Below, piece after piece: positions 46,601 to 56,800 of a DNA stretch of 64,000 nucleotides. A model generated the notes under the pieces. The model did not search any database. It saw only the letters and a program-made list of their open reading frames with translations, and was not told the DNA's origin. Position 1 is the stretch's first letter; the number at the start of each line of letters is the position of its first letter. Location of the stretch: NCBI GenBank assembly GCA_039029315.1, contig JBCCGK010000039.1, forward strand, positions 29,846-93,845, in the 5' to 3' direction. The position numbers and the translations under genes were made by a program. The DNA is from JBCCCJ01 sp039029315. GTDB lineage: Bacteria > Bacteroidota > Bacteroidia > J057.

Positions 46601-49600
46601 GATCCTCTTGTTCTTGCTAGCCCTACAATCAATACGAACCGAATCATCAGTCGTACCTTTAGGACAGAGGTGCAGAATGCAGATGACATCCTCAATCATC
46701 CTGCTGATTTTTCAGCACGTGATCTACAGGAAGGCGTGGCATATTTGGATGGATTAGGCAGATCTCAGCAATCTATTGTGGTTCAAGGCAGTCCTGACTT
46801 ACGGGACATTGTAGCTTTCAATGAATATGACCCTTTTGGTAGGGAGAAAAAGCAATATCTTCCTTATCCAGATGCAAATACGGCAGGTAGTCTAAGAAAC
46901 CAAGTTGGTACAGCTCAAGCCACCGAAATTCAGAATTATTTTCCCGGAGAAGCAGCTTTTGCTGAAACAGAGTTTGAAGCCTCTCCTCTCAATCGGGTCA
47001 TAGAGCAGGGAGCTTTTGGAAATTCCTGGCAAATTATCAGAGATCCTCAAACGCTGCAATCTGATCAAAGTGGGCATACCATCAAAACCAGTTACTTGCA
47101 GTTTGGCTCTACTGAGATCCCTTCTGTTTTGGAAGTCCCATACTTTCCTTTGGATGCTACTCCAGGAACCCCCATCAATTGGAACTATAATTATCTCGCT
47201 GCGACAAACTCTCCCGTCCAGGTCATGCGAACAGAGAATGAAAATGGTGCCTTGGCCTTTTCTTTCATAGATGATAGAGGGCTGGCAATTATGAGCAGTA
47301 CACAAGTGGATGACAATGGCACGCCCAACGACATTCATGACGATATCTATGCCAGTACCTACAACATCTACGATCATTTCGGCAATCTGAAATATGTCCT
47401 GCAACCCGAAGGATTCAAAGAGCTCATGCTTCCTGGCAATCAGGTCTTGACACAGGATCTGCTGGACCGCTTTGCTTTTCAGTATGTCTATAATGAGCGG
47501 CAGCAGGTCGTAGAGAAAAAAGTTCCCGGAGCTGGCTGGATGTATATGGTTTACAATGAATTGGGACAGTTGATCCTGAGTCAGGATGCCAATCAGCGGA
47601 GCCTCCCCGATTTCCCTGGAGGGCCTGGGAAGGACGAATGGACCTTCACCAAATATGACAATCTGGATAGACCCATTCTGACAGGGATTTATGACAATCT
47701 GTTGAATTCATCTACTTCCAATTATGATCGGGTAGCCCTTCAAACACATGTTTTGACCCATCCAATCCATGAACATAGCAGCGCAGTGTTAAGCTTCGAT
47801 CAGACAGGGGAGAGCATTCAGGGCTATAGCAATATCGCCTTTCCAGATCTTGGCCATTCGGAGGTTCTTTCCATCACCTTTTATGATGATTACGACTTTG
47901 ATCGGGATCAGGCATCTGATGCAAAGTATTGGCCTGAACCAGACATTCCCGACAATCAAGCCTTTTCCCATCTTCGAGGCCTGGTCACAGCTGTCCTGGT
48001 CAAAGTTCTGGACCCGCATCAAACACTCGCCAATGATCCTGACACTTATCCGACATTTCTCAGAACAGTTACCTTCTATGATGATCGATTGCGAGAGATC
48101 CAGACCCAATCTCAACATCTCAGAGGAATGGATATATCGACGCATCAAGTCAATTTTGCAGGGGAGATACTGACAAGCATTGTCCGGCATGCAGGGCCAA
48201 CAGGGCCGATCCGAGTCAAAAACACCTTTTGCTATGATCATCTGGGTCATGTCATCCGGGTAACTCAGCAAAACAACAATGATCCTGAGATCGTCCTGGC
48301 AGCTGAAAGCTATGATCCTTTCGGACGATTGGTGGAGAAAAATCTGCATGATACAGATGGTTCCGGCACCGCTCTGCAATCCATCGATTATGCCTACAAT
48401 ATTCGAGGCTGGATGACCGACATCAATGAAGTAACTCCCGGCGACTGCCAAAGCAACAATCCAGAAAACGATCTCTTCCGATTCCGCCTCCACTACGATG
48501 ATGCCTTTGCAGATGCCAGCCTGACTTACAGCAACAAGGCACTCTATAATGGCAACATTTCCTGGGTAGAATGGCAAACCGGTGATGATTGCACCACCAA
48601 AGCCTATGCCTACAGCTATGATCAGGCCGATCGAATCTTAAATGCTCAATATGCCCAAACTGCTTGTCAGCAAGCTGGACCAAGCGGTGCATGGGCTTGT
48701 CCCTGGGATATGCCACAACTGAATAGCAGTATCCCTGACTGGCGGAGCAACTATTCCTTCGATCTCAATGGTAACCTTCTCAGCCTACAGCGCTATGGAA
48801 AAACCGGAACAGGTTCACAGGATTTCGGTCTGATGGACGATTTGATGTACAGCTATGCAGGCAGCAATCGCTTGACACAAATCAGTGATCAGGTGTCAGC
48901 TAGCCTTCCAGATGTGGACCAGTTTGTTGATGGAACGAATACAGGGGTGGATTATATCTATGATGACTCCGGAAATATCATCACTGATCATAATAAGGGA
49001 ATGACGGCTGAATACAATCATTTGAATAAGCCGACCCTGATTCAGCTTCCCAATGGGAGCATGGAGTTTGTGTATTCGGCAACCGGGGTAAAGCTTCAAG
49101 CGCGGGTAAATGGAACGAGTTCGAAGACGAGAGATTATATCAATGGATTTCAGTATGAAGAAGAAAATGGAAATACTTCTTTGGCCTTTTTTCAGCATGG
49201 AGAAGGGCGAGTTATCCCCGATGGTAGTGGCGGATTTTCCTATGAATATCACCTTTCTGATCACTTAGGCAATAATCGAGTGATGTTTGCTGATGATGGT
49301 TCAGGGAGCCCTGTCATCCAACAGGCCAATGATTATTATGCTTTTGGACTAAGCATGAGTGGGACCGATTACCAAGTTGCGAATCCAACCAATGATTATT
49401 TATACAGTGGAAAAGAGAGACACGAGGAATTGGGTTTGGAATGGTATGATTATGGAGCGCGGATGTATGATGCGAGTATTGGGAGATGGAATGGAGTGGA
49501 TGCTATGAGTGAAAAGTATTTGAGTTATGGGTCATACATTTTCACAGTGAATAATCCAATTAGATATATTGATCCTGATGGCAATATGGTGACAGAACCT

Positions 49601-50191
49601 CCAAGTTATTTATTCCAATATTCCATTCTAGAACATGATTTCTTTTCTCCAAATGATCCTATTGTATCAGCTACTTTTAGGATACAATTGATTGAAGAGG
49701 AAGAAGGCATAGCTGTGAATATACAATCAGAAGGAAGTGATGATAATGAAGGGGTATCTTTGGTAGAGGCCATTGATTTTACAGAAAAAACAGGAGAAAT
49801 TCATTTGACCCTAACCATGGCCACCTCTGATATAGAAAATGAAAACGAAACGAATGTTACCTTTTCCTTGTCATCTGAAGCGTCTCAAACCAGTAAAATT
49901 GTACCAAACGTCGAACAAAGCTCAAAGACTGGTATAGGCCTTAATGTTCAAAAAACAAGAAAACAAAAATTCGCAAGTAATGCAGCTCATATTGTTAGAA
50001 CTTTTTCATTTGGGGTATCAAGAAATAAAGAGGGAACGCCAATCCTAAAACAAGTTGATAACAATCCCAGGATCGAACAAAGAGACATCGATGTTCCTAC
50101 CTCTATAGAAAGCAGCCAATCTCCATGGGGTTCTTTCGAAGGATCTACACTAGAATTGCTTATCATACAAAGTTTGGTGAGAACCAAATAG
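43673..50191 (+). CDS. RhsB2: giant Rhs protein, paralogue of RhsB1 with a different tail
   Basis: 2,172 residues, with a signal peptide/anchor (ILLWTLILALLVPLPAIAKS). Domain order is the same as in RhsB1: ThuA/GATase-like ~57-240 (ILFVVGNTNLNPGD), PKD ~253-340 (YAWDFNDGA), PA14-like ~345-515 (YIAPQTGTYYFAISADDISE), propeller-like region, DUF6443-like ~985-1075 (NRIISRTFRTEVQNADDIL), YD repeats, and core ~1,909-1,971 (WYDYGARMYDASIGRWNGVD, then INPIRYIDPDGN-type ending). The tail of ~200 residues has no similarity to that of RhsB1. It is acidic, Ser/Thr/Glu-rich (EKTGEIHLTLTMATSDIENE, SLSSEASQTSKIVPNVEQSS) and becomes AT-rich at the DNA level. I cannot assign it to a toxin family, and no immunity-size gene follows. 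A terminator lies 75 nt after the stop. Confidence 0.85.
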   Translation: MKTHPHNCPESLCSFFQGKILLWTLILALLVPLPAIAKSPKLSPILAGKDILFVVGNTNLNPGDGDYAVKSQLETVLGHTVTLLDDDAASISALSNRDLILISSTVSSSKLAGNFGDAVRDGNTAVVTWEHAYYDDLDMSVSGNMQESSGFDLDILLTGHPLIGEAGATVDAFSATAIHAVGNPSTSAIRAASLPSGNLVYFAYESGSQMISMAAPGRRIGLFLGNTSANDLTANGWALFNGAICWALEECGNTAPTANLIAFPISGPAPLAVNFDGSSSTDPQNDPLSYAWDFNDGATATGVNTSHTFLYPGNYQVNLTVDDGQGLSDQKSVTITVSGNSNYSATGELLYERFDNLSSYSSIADLQSHAAYPSQPDHSQVLTDFARMPNETGDMFGAKLSGQYIAPQTGTYYFAISADDISELWLSTNHSPVAKQRIAFNNSPVPQNNYSTLSSQLSGPVQMIAGHAYYLEALMVESFGGQHLSIQIQLPDNSVQAPVSTTDFVLPGTYPPPPSSVYDNTFMGKYGEENDGEYIVTQLATGNYLVLGAGLVGGSEPLAAGNIHGIELDPYGNLIDDFIIEVPGIDFNSSQTFKHGYQVMDDGDIVYMVESSFTDGAGTFQACATGVFRLDPTDRSIVYSRVFNTGYCHLPVVAGKSIGGNSSYFLTSGGQLIKLGPTGAISLSRDIAHRYFKARDMITFNNNEMMIIGGYAEATGNPINDTRLVAIKLDTNGEDLWAKTYELTNGESIFAQSIATHNDGSSMIAGKVIESGQEKLMLVKLDASGAIISNQSYDLGLAGEWEVPEIQVSSDGGFMLAGGTSQLGNDGLTHPFLAKISASAQLEWFHLFDTGLGESARFYTLESSSDGGWIASGGEYASGSGAGHDFPGFVVKTDGQGRLTGDIGCHVSSIGLNAFSQGQLSFLPATDFSLALGAYNAAFSVPASNIITVSNTILHPADWTIELADNCPANLPECENDPLVLASPTINTNRIISRTFRTEVQNADDILNHPADFSARDLQEGVAYLDGLGRSQQSIVVQGSPDLRDIVAFNEYDPFGREKKQYLPYPDANTAGSLRNQVGTAQATEIQNYFPGEAAFAETEFEASPLNRVIEQGAFGNSWQIIRDPQTLQSDQSGHTIKTSYLQFGSTEIPSVLEVPYFPLDATPGTPINWNYNYLAATNSPVQVMRTENENGALAFSFIDDRGLAIMSSTQVDDNGTPNDIHDDIYASTYNIYDHFGNLKYVLQPEGFKELMLPGNQVLTQDLLDRFAFQYVYNERQQVVEKKVPGAGWMYMVYNELGQLILSQDANQRSLPDFPGGPGKDEWTFTKYDNLDRPILTGIYDNLLNSSTSNYDRVALQTHVLTHPIHEHSSAVLSFDQTGESIQGYSNIAFPDLGHSEVLSITFYDDYDFDRDQASDAKYWPEPDIPDNQAFSHLRGLVTAVLVKVLDPHQTLANDPDTYPTFLRTVTFYDDRLREIQTQSQHLRGMDISTHQVNFAGEILTSIVRHAGPTGPIRVKNTFCYDHLGHVIRVTQQNNNDPEIVLAAESYDPFGRLVEKNLHDTDGSGTALQSIDYAYNIRGWMTDINEVTPGDCQSNNPENDLFRFRLHYDDAFADASLTYSNKALYNGNISWVEWQTGDDCTTKAYAYSYDQADRILNAQYAQTACQQAGPSGAWACPWDMPQLNSSIPDWRSNYSFDLNGNLLSLQRYGKTGTGSQDFGLMDDLMYSYAGSNRLTQISDQVSASLPDVDQFVDGTNTGVDYIYDDSGNIITDHNKGMTAEYNHLNKPTLIQLPNGSMEFVYSATGVKLQARVNGTSSKTRDYINGFQYEEENGNTSLAFFQHGEGRVIPDGSGGFSYEYHLSDHLGNNRVMFADDGSGSPVIQQANDYYAFGLSMSGTDYQVANPTNDYLYSGKERHEELGLEWYDYGARMYDASIGRWNGVDAMSEKYLSYGSYIFTVNNPIRYIDPDGNMVTEPPSYLFQYSILEHDFFSPNDPIVSATFRIQLIEEEEGIAVNIQSEGSDDNEGVSLVEAIDFTEKTGEIHLTLTMATSDIENENETNVTFSLSSEASQTSKIVPNVEQSSKTGIGLNVQKTRKQKFASNAAHIVRTFSFGVSRNKEGTPILKQVDNNPRIEQRDIDVPTSIESSQSPWGSFEGSTLELLIIQSLVRTK

Positions 50192-50266
50192 AAGGAAATC
50201 CATATTTTCAAAGGAAGGATCTACCTAGTCTAAAAGAAAAGGATTGATCCTAAGAATCCCCAATAC

Positions 50267-50297
50267 ACGCGGCAGTTCCCCAACTGCCGCGTTTTTT
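50267..50297 (+). terminator. Intrinsic terminator after RhsB2
   Basis: ACGCGGCAGTT (50267-50277), loop CCCC, AACTGCCGCGT (50282-50292), then TTTTT. It has the same loop-proximal bases as the RhsB1-unit terminator, with compensatory changes in the stem. Confidence 0.92.
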
Positions 50298-50326
50298 CAT
50301 AGTTTGCTATTTCTCCTTCTCCCCCC

Positions 50327-50353
50327 GGACCTTTTCTTCCCTCCTCCGACTAA
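50327..50353 (+). promoter_or_regulatory. Candidate ECF-sigma promoter, site 2 (before CHAT4)
   Basis: GGACCTTT (50327-50334), 12-nt spacer, CGACTAA (50347-50353), 111 nt upstream of the CHAT4 start. It shares C/T-rich flanks with site 1 and, like site 1, sits just after the Rhs-unit terminator. Confidence 0.6.
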
Positions 50354-50464
50354 TCAAGCAAACCCTCAATCATTTGTCTTACCAGTCATCTGGATGAAAT
50401 CATATTGTTTTTCATTCGGGATAAAATTCCTTTTTTGTGCAAGAATGATAGTTCAACAAGAGAT

Positions 50465-53400
50465 ATGAATATTCTTTCCCCTAGCTACTTTCTTCTGCTG
50501 ACGTTTATCCTCTGTCTGACTTCCCCAGAAGTATCAGCCCAACAGGCAGATTCGAGCATTCTGACCATTCTTCGACAAAAAGTAGATGGTTTTCTCGAAT
50601 GCCATGAGCATGACAGTGTGTATCATTATGCGGAGCAGGCACGGCTGTTTGCCATGGAGAACAACTATCCGGTTCAGCAGTTGGAATTTACTGTTAAACA
50701 ACGGCTAGCCTTATTTAGAGTTTTTCCGAATCAGGTTCATGTGCCTTTTACCTTATTCTCAGAAGCCTTGCCAGTGGCTCAACACTTGCTTGAATCAGGC
50801 GATTCTTCCCTGTGGATTGCCAACCTATATGGCGGGATGGCACAAATCTACCAATATAAACGAGACTATCATCAAACTCAATTATTCCTGGACCGGGGCC
50901 TCACGGCCATCCCCATTTCTCATCAACAATTGTCAGTGATAAAAGGCAGGCTCCTGGTAGCCAAGGGCCTGTTATTCTATGTTCGATTTGAGTCTTCTGA
51001 TTCTATATCCAGCTATTTGAATTTAGCCAAAAAGGAACTTCAGGATGACCCTGCTGGATTGATGAGCTGGCATGTACTTGCTGGCAAACTGGCACTTCGA
51101 AAGAACAATTATCTCCTGGCGGAGGAACATGCACTCCACCAGTTAACATATGCTGAACTCACTAACAATTTCGATTTCATCGATTTGTTAGTGTACAACG
51201 ATTTATCTCGAATCTGTTTGCTCAGGGGAGATTATGATCGTGCTGTAGGATACCTCCAACTGGCGAAAACAGGCATACGAAAATCCAATCAAATGGGGAA
51301 TATTCTTTCTCAATTGGGGGATTATGAGGAGGCCCTGGAATATCTCATGGAATCCGAAAAATTGATCCACCGCGGAGGTGGGTATTTTCGCAACTATCTT
51401 TCTAACACCTATCGAATAATGGGAGATGTATATATCGGTCTCAAAGCCTATCAAAAAGCAGAAAGCTCCTACCATCGTTCCATACAGACTGAGAACAAGC
51501 TCACTACCATTGATTCTGTCTTGTATCATGACGCTATGAGCGATCTGTATTTCACACAAGGAAGATATGCTGATGCACTTATTCAACTCCAATTGATGCA
51601 GAAATTCAAACAATACCTTGCATCAAATACAGATGTTGCCATCGTTCTACATCATAAATTGGGCGAAACTCATTTAGCATTAAATCAAGCCCGAAGAGCC
51701 CTTTTTTATCATCAGAAGGCACGTATTTTATTATTGGCTGATTCCATTGACTCTGGGTTTTCAGCAGTTTCTATCCATCGATTAAACAATCCTTATCACT
51801 ACTTTGTCAATCTATATTCACTGGCAGAGACATACGCCCAGCACTATCCAATCACAAACAATGTTGCCTATCTGGATTCTGCCTACCAATTGTTCCAAAC
51901 AGCAGATGAGATTGTGGATACCCTCCGAATTCAATTTCATGGAGAGGCCAGCAAAAGACTGTTAAGTCGCTCTGGCTTCGACTTATACTTCAAGGCCATA
52001 TTACTTTGTCGCCAACTGTGGAAACTTACTGGCGAATATAGCTATTTGGAAAAGGCATTTTACTATATTGAAAGGAGCAAATCTTATCGCCTGCATCAAG
52101 CTGTCCGGGAATCCGAAGCCAGAAAGTTTCTCCATGTACCTGACTCCCTCCTCAAGTTGGAAAACGAACTCATTCACCAGATTCAGGTGCTGGAGAAAAA
52201 GAATTTTGCTTTGAGGGAACAGGAAAAGAAGGATTTTGCTTTGAGGGCGCAGAAAAAGAAGGGGTGGGAACGAACAAATCCGAATAAGCTTGCGAGAAGC
52301 CGAGAGAATCTAGGCAAAGAGATCTTCCAAACAAAAGGGGCTTATAAAGACTTGATCCACCGTTTTGAACAAGATTATCCTGCCTACTATCAACAAAAGT
52401 ATCAGTCCGCTGTCCTCCCATTGGCAGACCTACAAAGGACTTCTCAGCAATCCAATCGTGCGCTGATAGAGTATGTATTTGAAAAGAACACCTTGCTGAC
52501 TTTTGTGATAACACCTGATACGACCATGTTTGAGGAAGTCCCCCTTTCTTTTTCTCTTGATTCAGCTATTCAACATTTACGGGAACACATCTTCTCTTAT
52601 GGAATGAATCCCCAGTACCCTTCTTCAGCGCCAAGCAAACAGCATCAGGGATATACAGAATTGGCATATCGACTGTATCAACTGTTGCTGGAACCATTCA
52701 TGAATCATTTGAAAGGAATCAATGGACTCACCATCGTTCCTGATGGTCCTCTTGGCTATCTCCCTTTTGAAGCCCTTCTTACAAGTTTGCCAGAATCAGC
52801 CGGGCGATTTGGGAATCATCCTTATCTGTTGCATGAATTTCCTATCAGTTATTCTTTTTCATCGACCATTCAAGCCTGGAAAACGTCTCAACAGATACAT
52901 CATAGCAGCCCTCATGTTCTAGCAATTCGGCCTGAATTTCCCTCCAATGATCAAATGTATGCAGATCTTCAGACTTTACGCAGAGATGGTTTTGGACCAC
53001 TTCGTTTTAGTAAATCCGAAGTGAATGGGATCAGCCAGCAATTCACTACAACTATTCTGGCAGATAGCCTTGCCATCAAGGATCGTGTCCAGAAAGCACT
53101 CGAAGATGATCAATATTCAATCATCCACCTCGCTACCCATGCCAAATCCCATGATCACCAACCCCGCAAAGCCAAAATCGCTTTTAGTCCTGTGAATGAT
53201 ACCCTTATGGAGCAGGATTTTCTCACCTATGAGGAGATCTTCAATCTCAATCTACATGCTGACATGGTGGTTCTAAGCGCTTGCGAAACGGGCCTGGGAG
53301 AACTCCAAAAAGGAGAAGGTATCATGAGCCTGGCACGGGCATTCACTTATGCAGGTGCACAGTCTGTCGTGACCACCTTGTGGAGTGTGGATGATCGAAG

Positions 53401-53674
53401 CACTTCTGTGTTGATGCAATCTTTTTATCAGGCACTGAAAGAAGGGATGAGCAAGGATCAAGCAATGCAACTTGCGAAGCTAGCTTATATCAACAATCAT
53501 GACAATCAATTTGCTCATCCATTCTTTTGGGCTGGCCCTGTCATAATCGGCAATCCTGATCCGGTTCGACAAAAAGGGATTCCAAGTGCTGTGTTCTGGA
53601 TTGGACTGACTGCTCTTCTTGTGATGATGATAGGAATTGTGGCAAGAAACATTCAAAGAAAAACTCAGGCTTGA
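50465..53674 (+). CDS. CHAT4: secreted TPR-CHAT protease with tandem repeat in linker
   Basis: 1,069 residues from ATG 50465 (MNILSPSYFLLLTFILCLTS), with signal cleavage near VSAQ. The in-frame TTG 50405 adds a non-signal leader. It begins QQADSSILTILRQKVDGFLE, which marks the second subgroup (CHAT4 and CHAT5). The dyad is His892 (IHLATHAKSHD) and Cys940 (LSACETGLGEL). The linker before the CHAT domain carries an in-frame duplication of 10 residues (KNFALREQEK / KDFALRAQKK) at ~579-598, making it the most charged linker in the set. It has AKIAFSP where CHAT1-3 have AKIALTA. The terminal helix is at ~1040-1060. It is directly under ECF site 2, with no sigma gene between. Confidence 0.86.
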   Translation: MNILSPSYFLLLTFILCLTSPEVSAQQADSSILTILRQKVDGFLECHEHDSVYHYAEQARLFAMENNYPVQQLEFTVKQRLALFRVFPNQVHVPFTLFSEALPVAQHLLESGDSSLWIANLYGGMAQIYQYKRDYHQTQLFLDRGLTAIPISHQQLSVIKGRLLVAKGLLFYVRFESSDSISSYLNLAKKELQDDPAGLMSWHVLAGKLALRKNNYLLAEEHALHQLTYAELTNNFDFIDLLVYNDLSRICLLRGDYDRAVGYLQLAKTGIRKSNQMGNILSQLGDYEEALEYLMESEKLIHRGGGYFRNYLSNTYRIMGDVYIGLKAYQKAESSYHRSIQTENKLTTIDSVLYHDAMSDLYFTQGRYADALIQLQLMQKFKQYLASNTDVAIVLHHKLGETHLALNQARRALFYHQKARILLLADSIDSGFSAVSIHRLNNPYHYFVNLYSLAETYAQHYPITNNVAYLDSAYQLFQTADEIVDTLRIQFHGEASKRLLSRSGFDLYFKAILLCRQLWKLTGEYSYLEKAFYYIERSKSYRLHQAVRESEARKFLHVPDSLLKLENELIHQIQVLEKKNFALREQEKKDFALRAQKKKGWERTNPNKLARSRENLGKEIFQTKGAYKDLIHRFEQDYPAYYQQKYQSAVLPLADLQRTSQQSNRALIEYVFEKNTLLTFVITPDTTMFEEVPLSFSLDSAIQHLREHIFSYGMNPQYPSSAPSKQHQGYTELAYRLYQLLLEPFMNHLKGINGLTIVPDGPLGYLPFEALLTSLPESAGRFGNHPYLLHEFPISYSFSSTIQAWKTSQQIHHSSPHVLAIRPEFPSNDQMYADLQTLRRDGFGPLRFSKSEVNGISQQFTTTILADSLAIKDRVQKALEDDQYSIIHLATHAKSHDHQPRKAKIAFSPVNDTLMEQDFLTYEEIFNLNLHADMVVLSACETGLGELQKGEGIMSLARAFTYAGAQSVVTTLWSVDDRSTSVLMQSFYQALKEGMSKDQAMQLAKLAYINNHDNQFAHPFFWAGPVIIGNPDPVRQKGIPSAVFWIGLTALLVMMIGIVARNIQRKTQA
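52199..52258 (+). repeat. 30-bp in-frame tandem duplication inside CHAT4
   Basis: Two 30-nt units (52199-52228 and 52229-52258) encode KNFALREQEK and KDFALRAQKK. They differ at only a few bases, so the duplication is fairly recent. It lengthens the coiled linker between TPR and protease domains. Confidence 0.85.
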
Positions 53675-53802
53675 TTCGTGCTTGCATGTGACCTGGAAGA
53701 ATCTTCAAACCGCTATCCACATGCCAGTACAAAGCCGAGATTATTCAGCATTCATTCAAAAGTATCCTCATTTATGATTCAGCATGTAAATTCAGTAGAT
53801 AT

Positions 53803-56800
53803 ATGAATCTCTTTTTCCGAAGCTTCTTTCTTCTGTCTACTCTTGTCCTTTGTCTGACTGCTACCAAAGGATCTGCCCAAGAGGTCGATTCGAGTATTCT
53901 GACTATTCTTCGACAAAAAGGAGATGCGTTCATTGAATGCTATGAACATGACAGCGTCTACTACTATGTCGAGCAAGCGCGTCGATTTGCAGAGGAAAAC
54001 AAGTATCCTGTGCAACAGCTGGAGTTTACTGCCAAACAGCGATTGGCGTTGTTCAGAGTGTTCCCGAATCAGGTTGAAGTTCCGTCGGCATTATTTTCAG
54101 AGGCGCGACCGCTTACCCGACAATTGCTGGAATCTGGGGATTCCTCTCTCTGGATTGTAAGCTACCTCATAGAATATTCCAGGATACATACCTACAAACG
54201 TCAGTATTCCCAAGCCAAAAAATGCCTGGATGAGGCGTTTCAGGCCTTTCCAAAGTCAAGGTCTGCTCCTTCCAAGGTCAAGGGAGAGTTGTATCTATTG
54301 AAGGGAGAATATTTTTTGAATCAGAACTTATCGGTGGATTCTGTGGATAAGTATCTGACTCTGGCGCAAGAACAGATTCAACAAGAGCCTAAGGGACTTT
54401 TTTTATGGTATGGTCTGGCAAGTTCTTTGGAAAACAGAAAAAGGAACCTCTACAAAGCAGAAGAATATGCCTTGAAGCACCTCTTTTATAGCGAACTCAC
54501 CAATAATATCGAATATCGAGACCTACTGATCTTCAATGAACTTTCCAATATTTATATCTACATGGGAGATTATGATCGTGCGCTGGATTACCTCCGTCAG
54601 GCAAGAGCAGGTATTCGAAAGTCAATTTCTCTGGGTTTTTTATATGCACAGGTAGGGGATTATGAAGAGGCATTGAACAACTTAGCTATTGCGAAAAAGA
54701 GAATTTTTGACAAGAAAGGCTTTTTGCTCAATTATTTGCCGATGATGCACAATGTGTATGGAAATGTTTATTTGGGCTTGAAACAATACGATCAAGCCAA
54801 AGAGTCGTATCAACATATCCTAAGCTCAAAAAAACAAAACTCCTATTTAGACTCTTTGCAATATCATAGTGCGATGACCAATTTATTGGTTGAAACCCGG
54901 CAATACGAGGAGGCACTGATAGAACTTAAGGCCATTCTTGCGCACAAGCATAAGATTCGCGCCTACTTCAATTATTTAGGCTTTTGTTATTATCATTTAT
55001 GTGAAGTCTATAGTGCATTGGGCCAGTCAGAAAAGGCCATGCAGGCTGTCAATGATGGAATGGAAATGATTTCAAAGTTGGACTCATTGTCTGGTCAGTA
55101 TATGATCCCGCCTATGCATCAGATGACCAATCCACACACTTATTATTCATTACTCTATTCAAAGGCTCATGCGTATGATCATCAGTATCAATTTGACCCC
55201 AGGAAATCTTATCTGGACTCTTCACTGATCTATTATCAGAAAGCCGATGAAGTGATAGATACCCTCAGAATCCATTATCAGGGAGAGGCAGTGAACAGAA
55301 TTATCAGTTCCTCTGGTTTTCGGACCTACTTTCGGTCTATCAAACTGTGTCATCAATTATTCGAACTCACAGGGGATCAACAATATATGGAGAAAGCCTT
55401 CTATTTTACAGAAAGAAGCAAAGCATACAAACTGTACCAGGCGGTCAGAGAATCGGAGGCACGACAATTTTTGAATGTGCCAGATTCATTGCTGAGGGCT
55501 GAACATGAGTTGATTCATCAGATTCAATATTTGGAAAAAACCATACAAAAAGACTATGAGGCTGGACAAAAACTATTAGAGACAGGAAAAAATGACAGTC
55601 TGGTTGTGCGCAGAGAATTGATGTATGTACAGCTGTTCCAAACCAAACAAGCCTATCAGGCACTGGTTCAGCGATTCGAGACAGAATTTCCTGATTATTT
55701 TCAACAGAAATATTCCCGACAAACCATTTCACTGGCAGACTTGCAGGCCAAATGCAAAAAGAACAAGGAAGGAATGCTTGAATATATGTATGATGATAGC
55801 ACCCTGATTATCTTCGGTATTTCTCCGGATACCATTGTATTCAAGCAAATTCCCTTATCGATATCGCTGGATTCTGCTGTCCAGGCCTTGCGGACTCTTC
55901 TCCTCACATATCCGCAACAAGAAGATTCAAGCCTTGCCGCTCCTCAAACAGCCCATACGGATTTTTCGCTATTGGCCAACCTCCTATATCGGGAAATCCT
56001 GGAACCCATAATGCCTGTCTTTCAGCATATTCAATCGCTGACCATTATCCCAGACGGTTCTTTGGGGTATTTGCCATTCGAAGTTCTGCTTACCGAGCCT
56101 CCAGCATATCCTGGGAGGTTCCACAGCCATGCGTATTTGTTGAGAAAATTCCCCATTTCCTACTCGTTTTCTGCCACCTTATTTATGCGAATAGGAGGAG
56201 AACGCTTTTATTTGAGAGAACCAAACGTCCTGGCCATTCGTCCTGGATTTCCTCCATCTACCAAAACGTATGCAAACCTTCGGACTCGCCGAAGCGATCA
56301 TTTCGGTCCCCTGCGACATAGTGAAGAAGAAGTAAGATTCATAGCCAATACATTCCGGGCAAGGACATTGGAAGATTCCTCCGCAGTCAAACCCACCATT
56401 ATGAATGAACTCGCGAATGGAGAGTATCGCATCATTCATTTTGCCACTCACGCAAAATCTCATGATCATCAACCTCGGAAAGCAAAAATTGCCTTTTCGC
56501 CAAGCGAAGATTCTCTTCGGGAGGATGACTTCCTCACTTATGCAGAAATCTTTAACCTTCGACTCAATGCAGAAATGATTGTGTTGAGTGCCTGTGAGAC
56601 GGGTTTGGGAGAATTTCAAAAGGGAGAAGGCATTATGAGCCTTGCTCGCGCCTTCTCCTATGCCGGTGCCCAATCAGTGATTACCACACTTTGGAGCGTG
56701 GATGACCGAAGCACCTCTCTGTTGATTCAATCCTTCTACCAGGCATTGAAGGCTGGCGCAAGCAAAGATCAAGCGATGCAGATGGCAAAACTGACGTATA

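Noticed and set aside
47789..48577. 262-codon minus-strand frame inside RhsB2
   Set aside because: It is a shadow of the YD-repeat region, which keeps long open antisense frames because of its codon pattern; there is no start context or domain.
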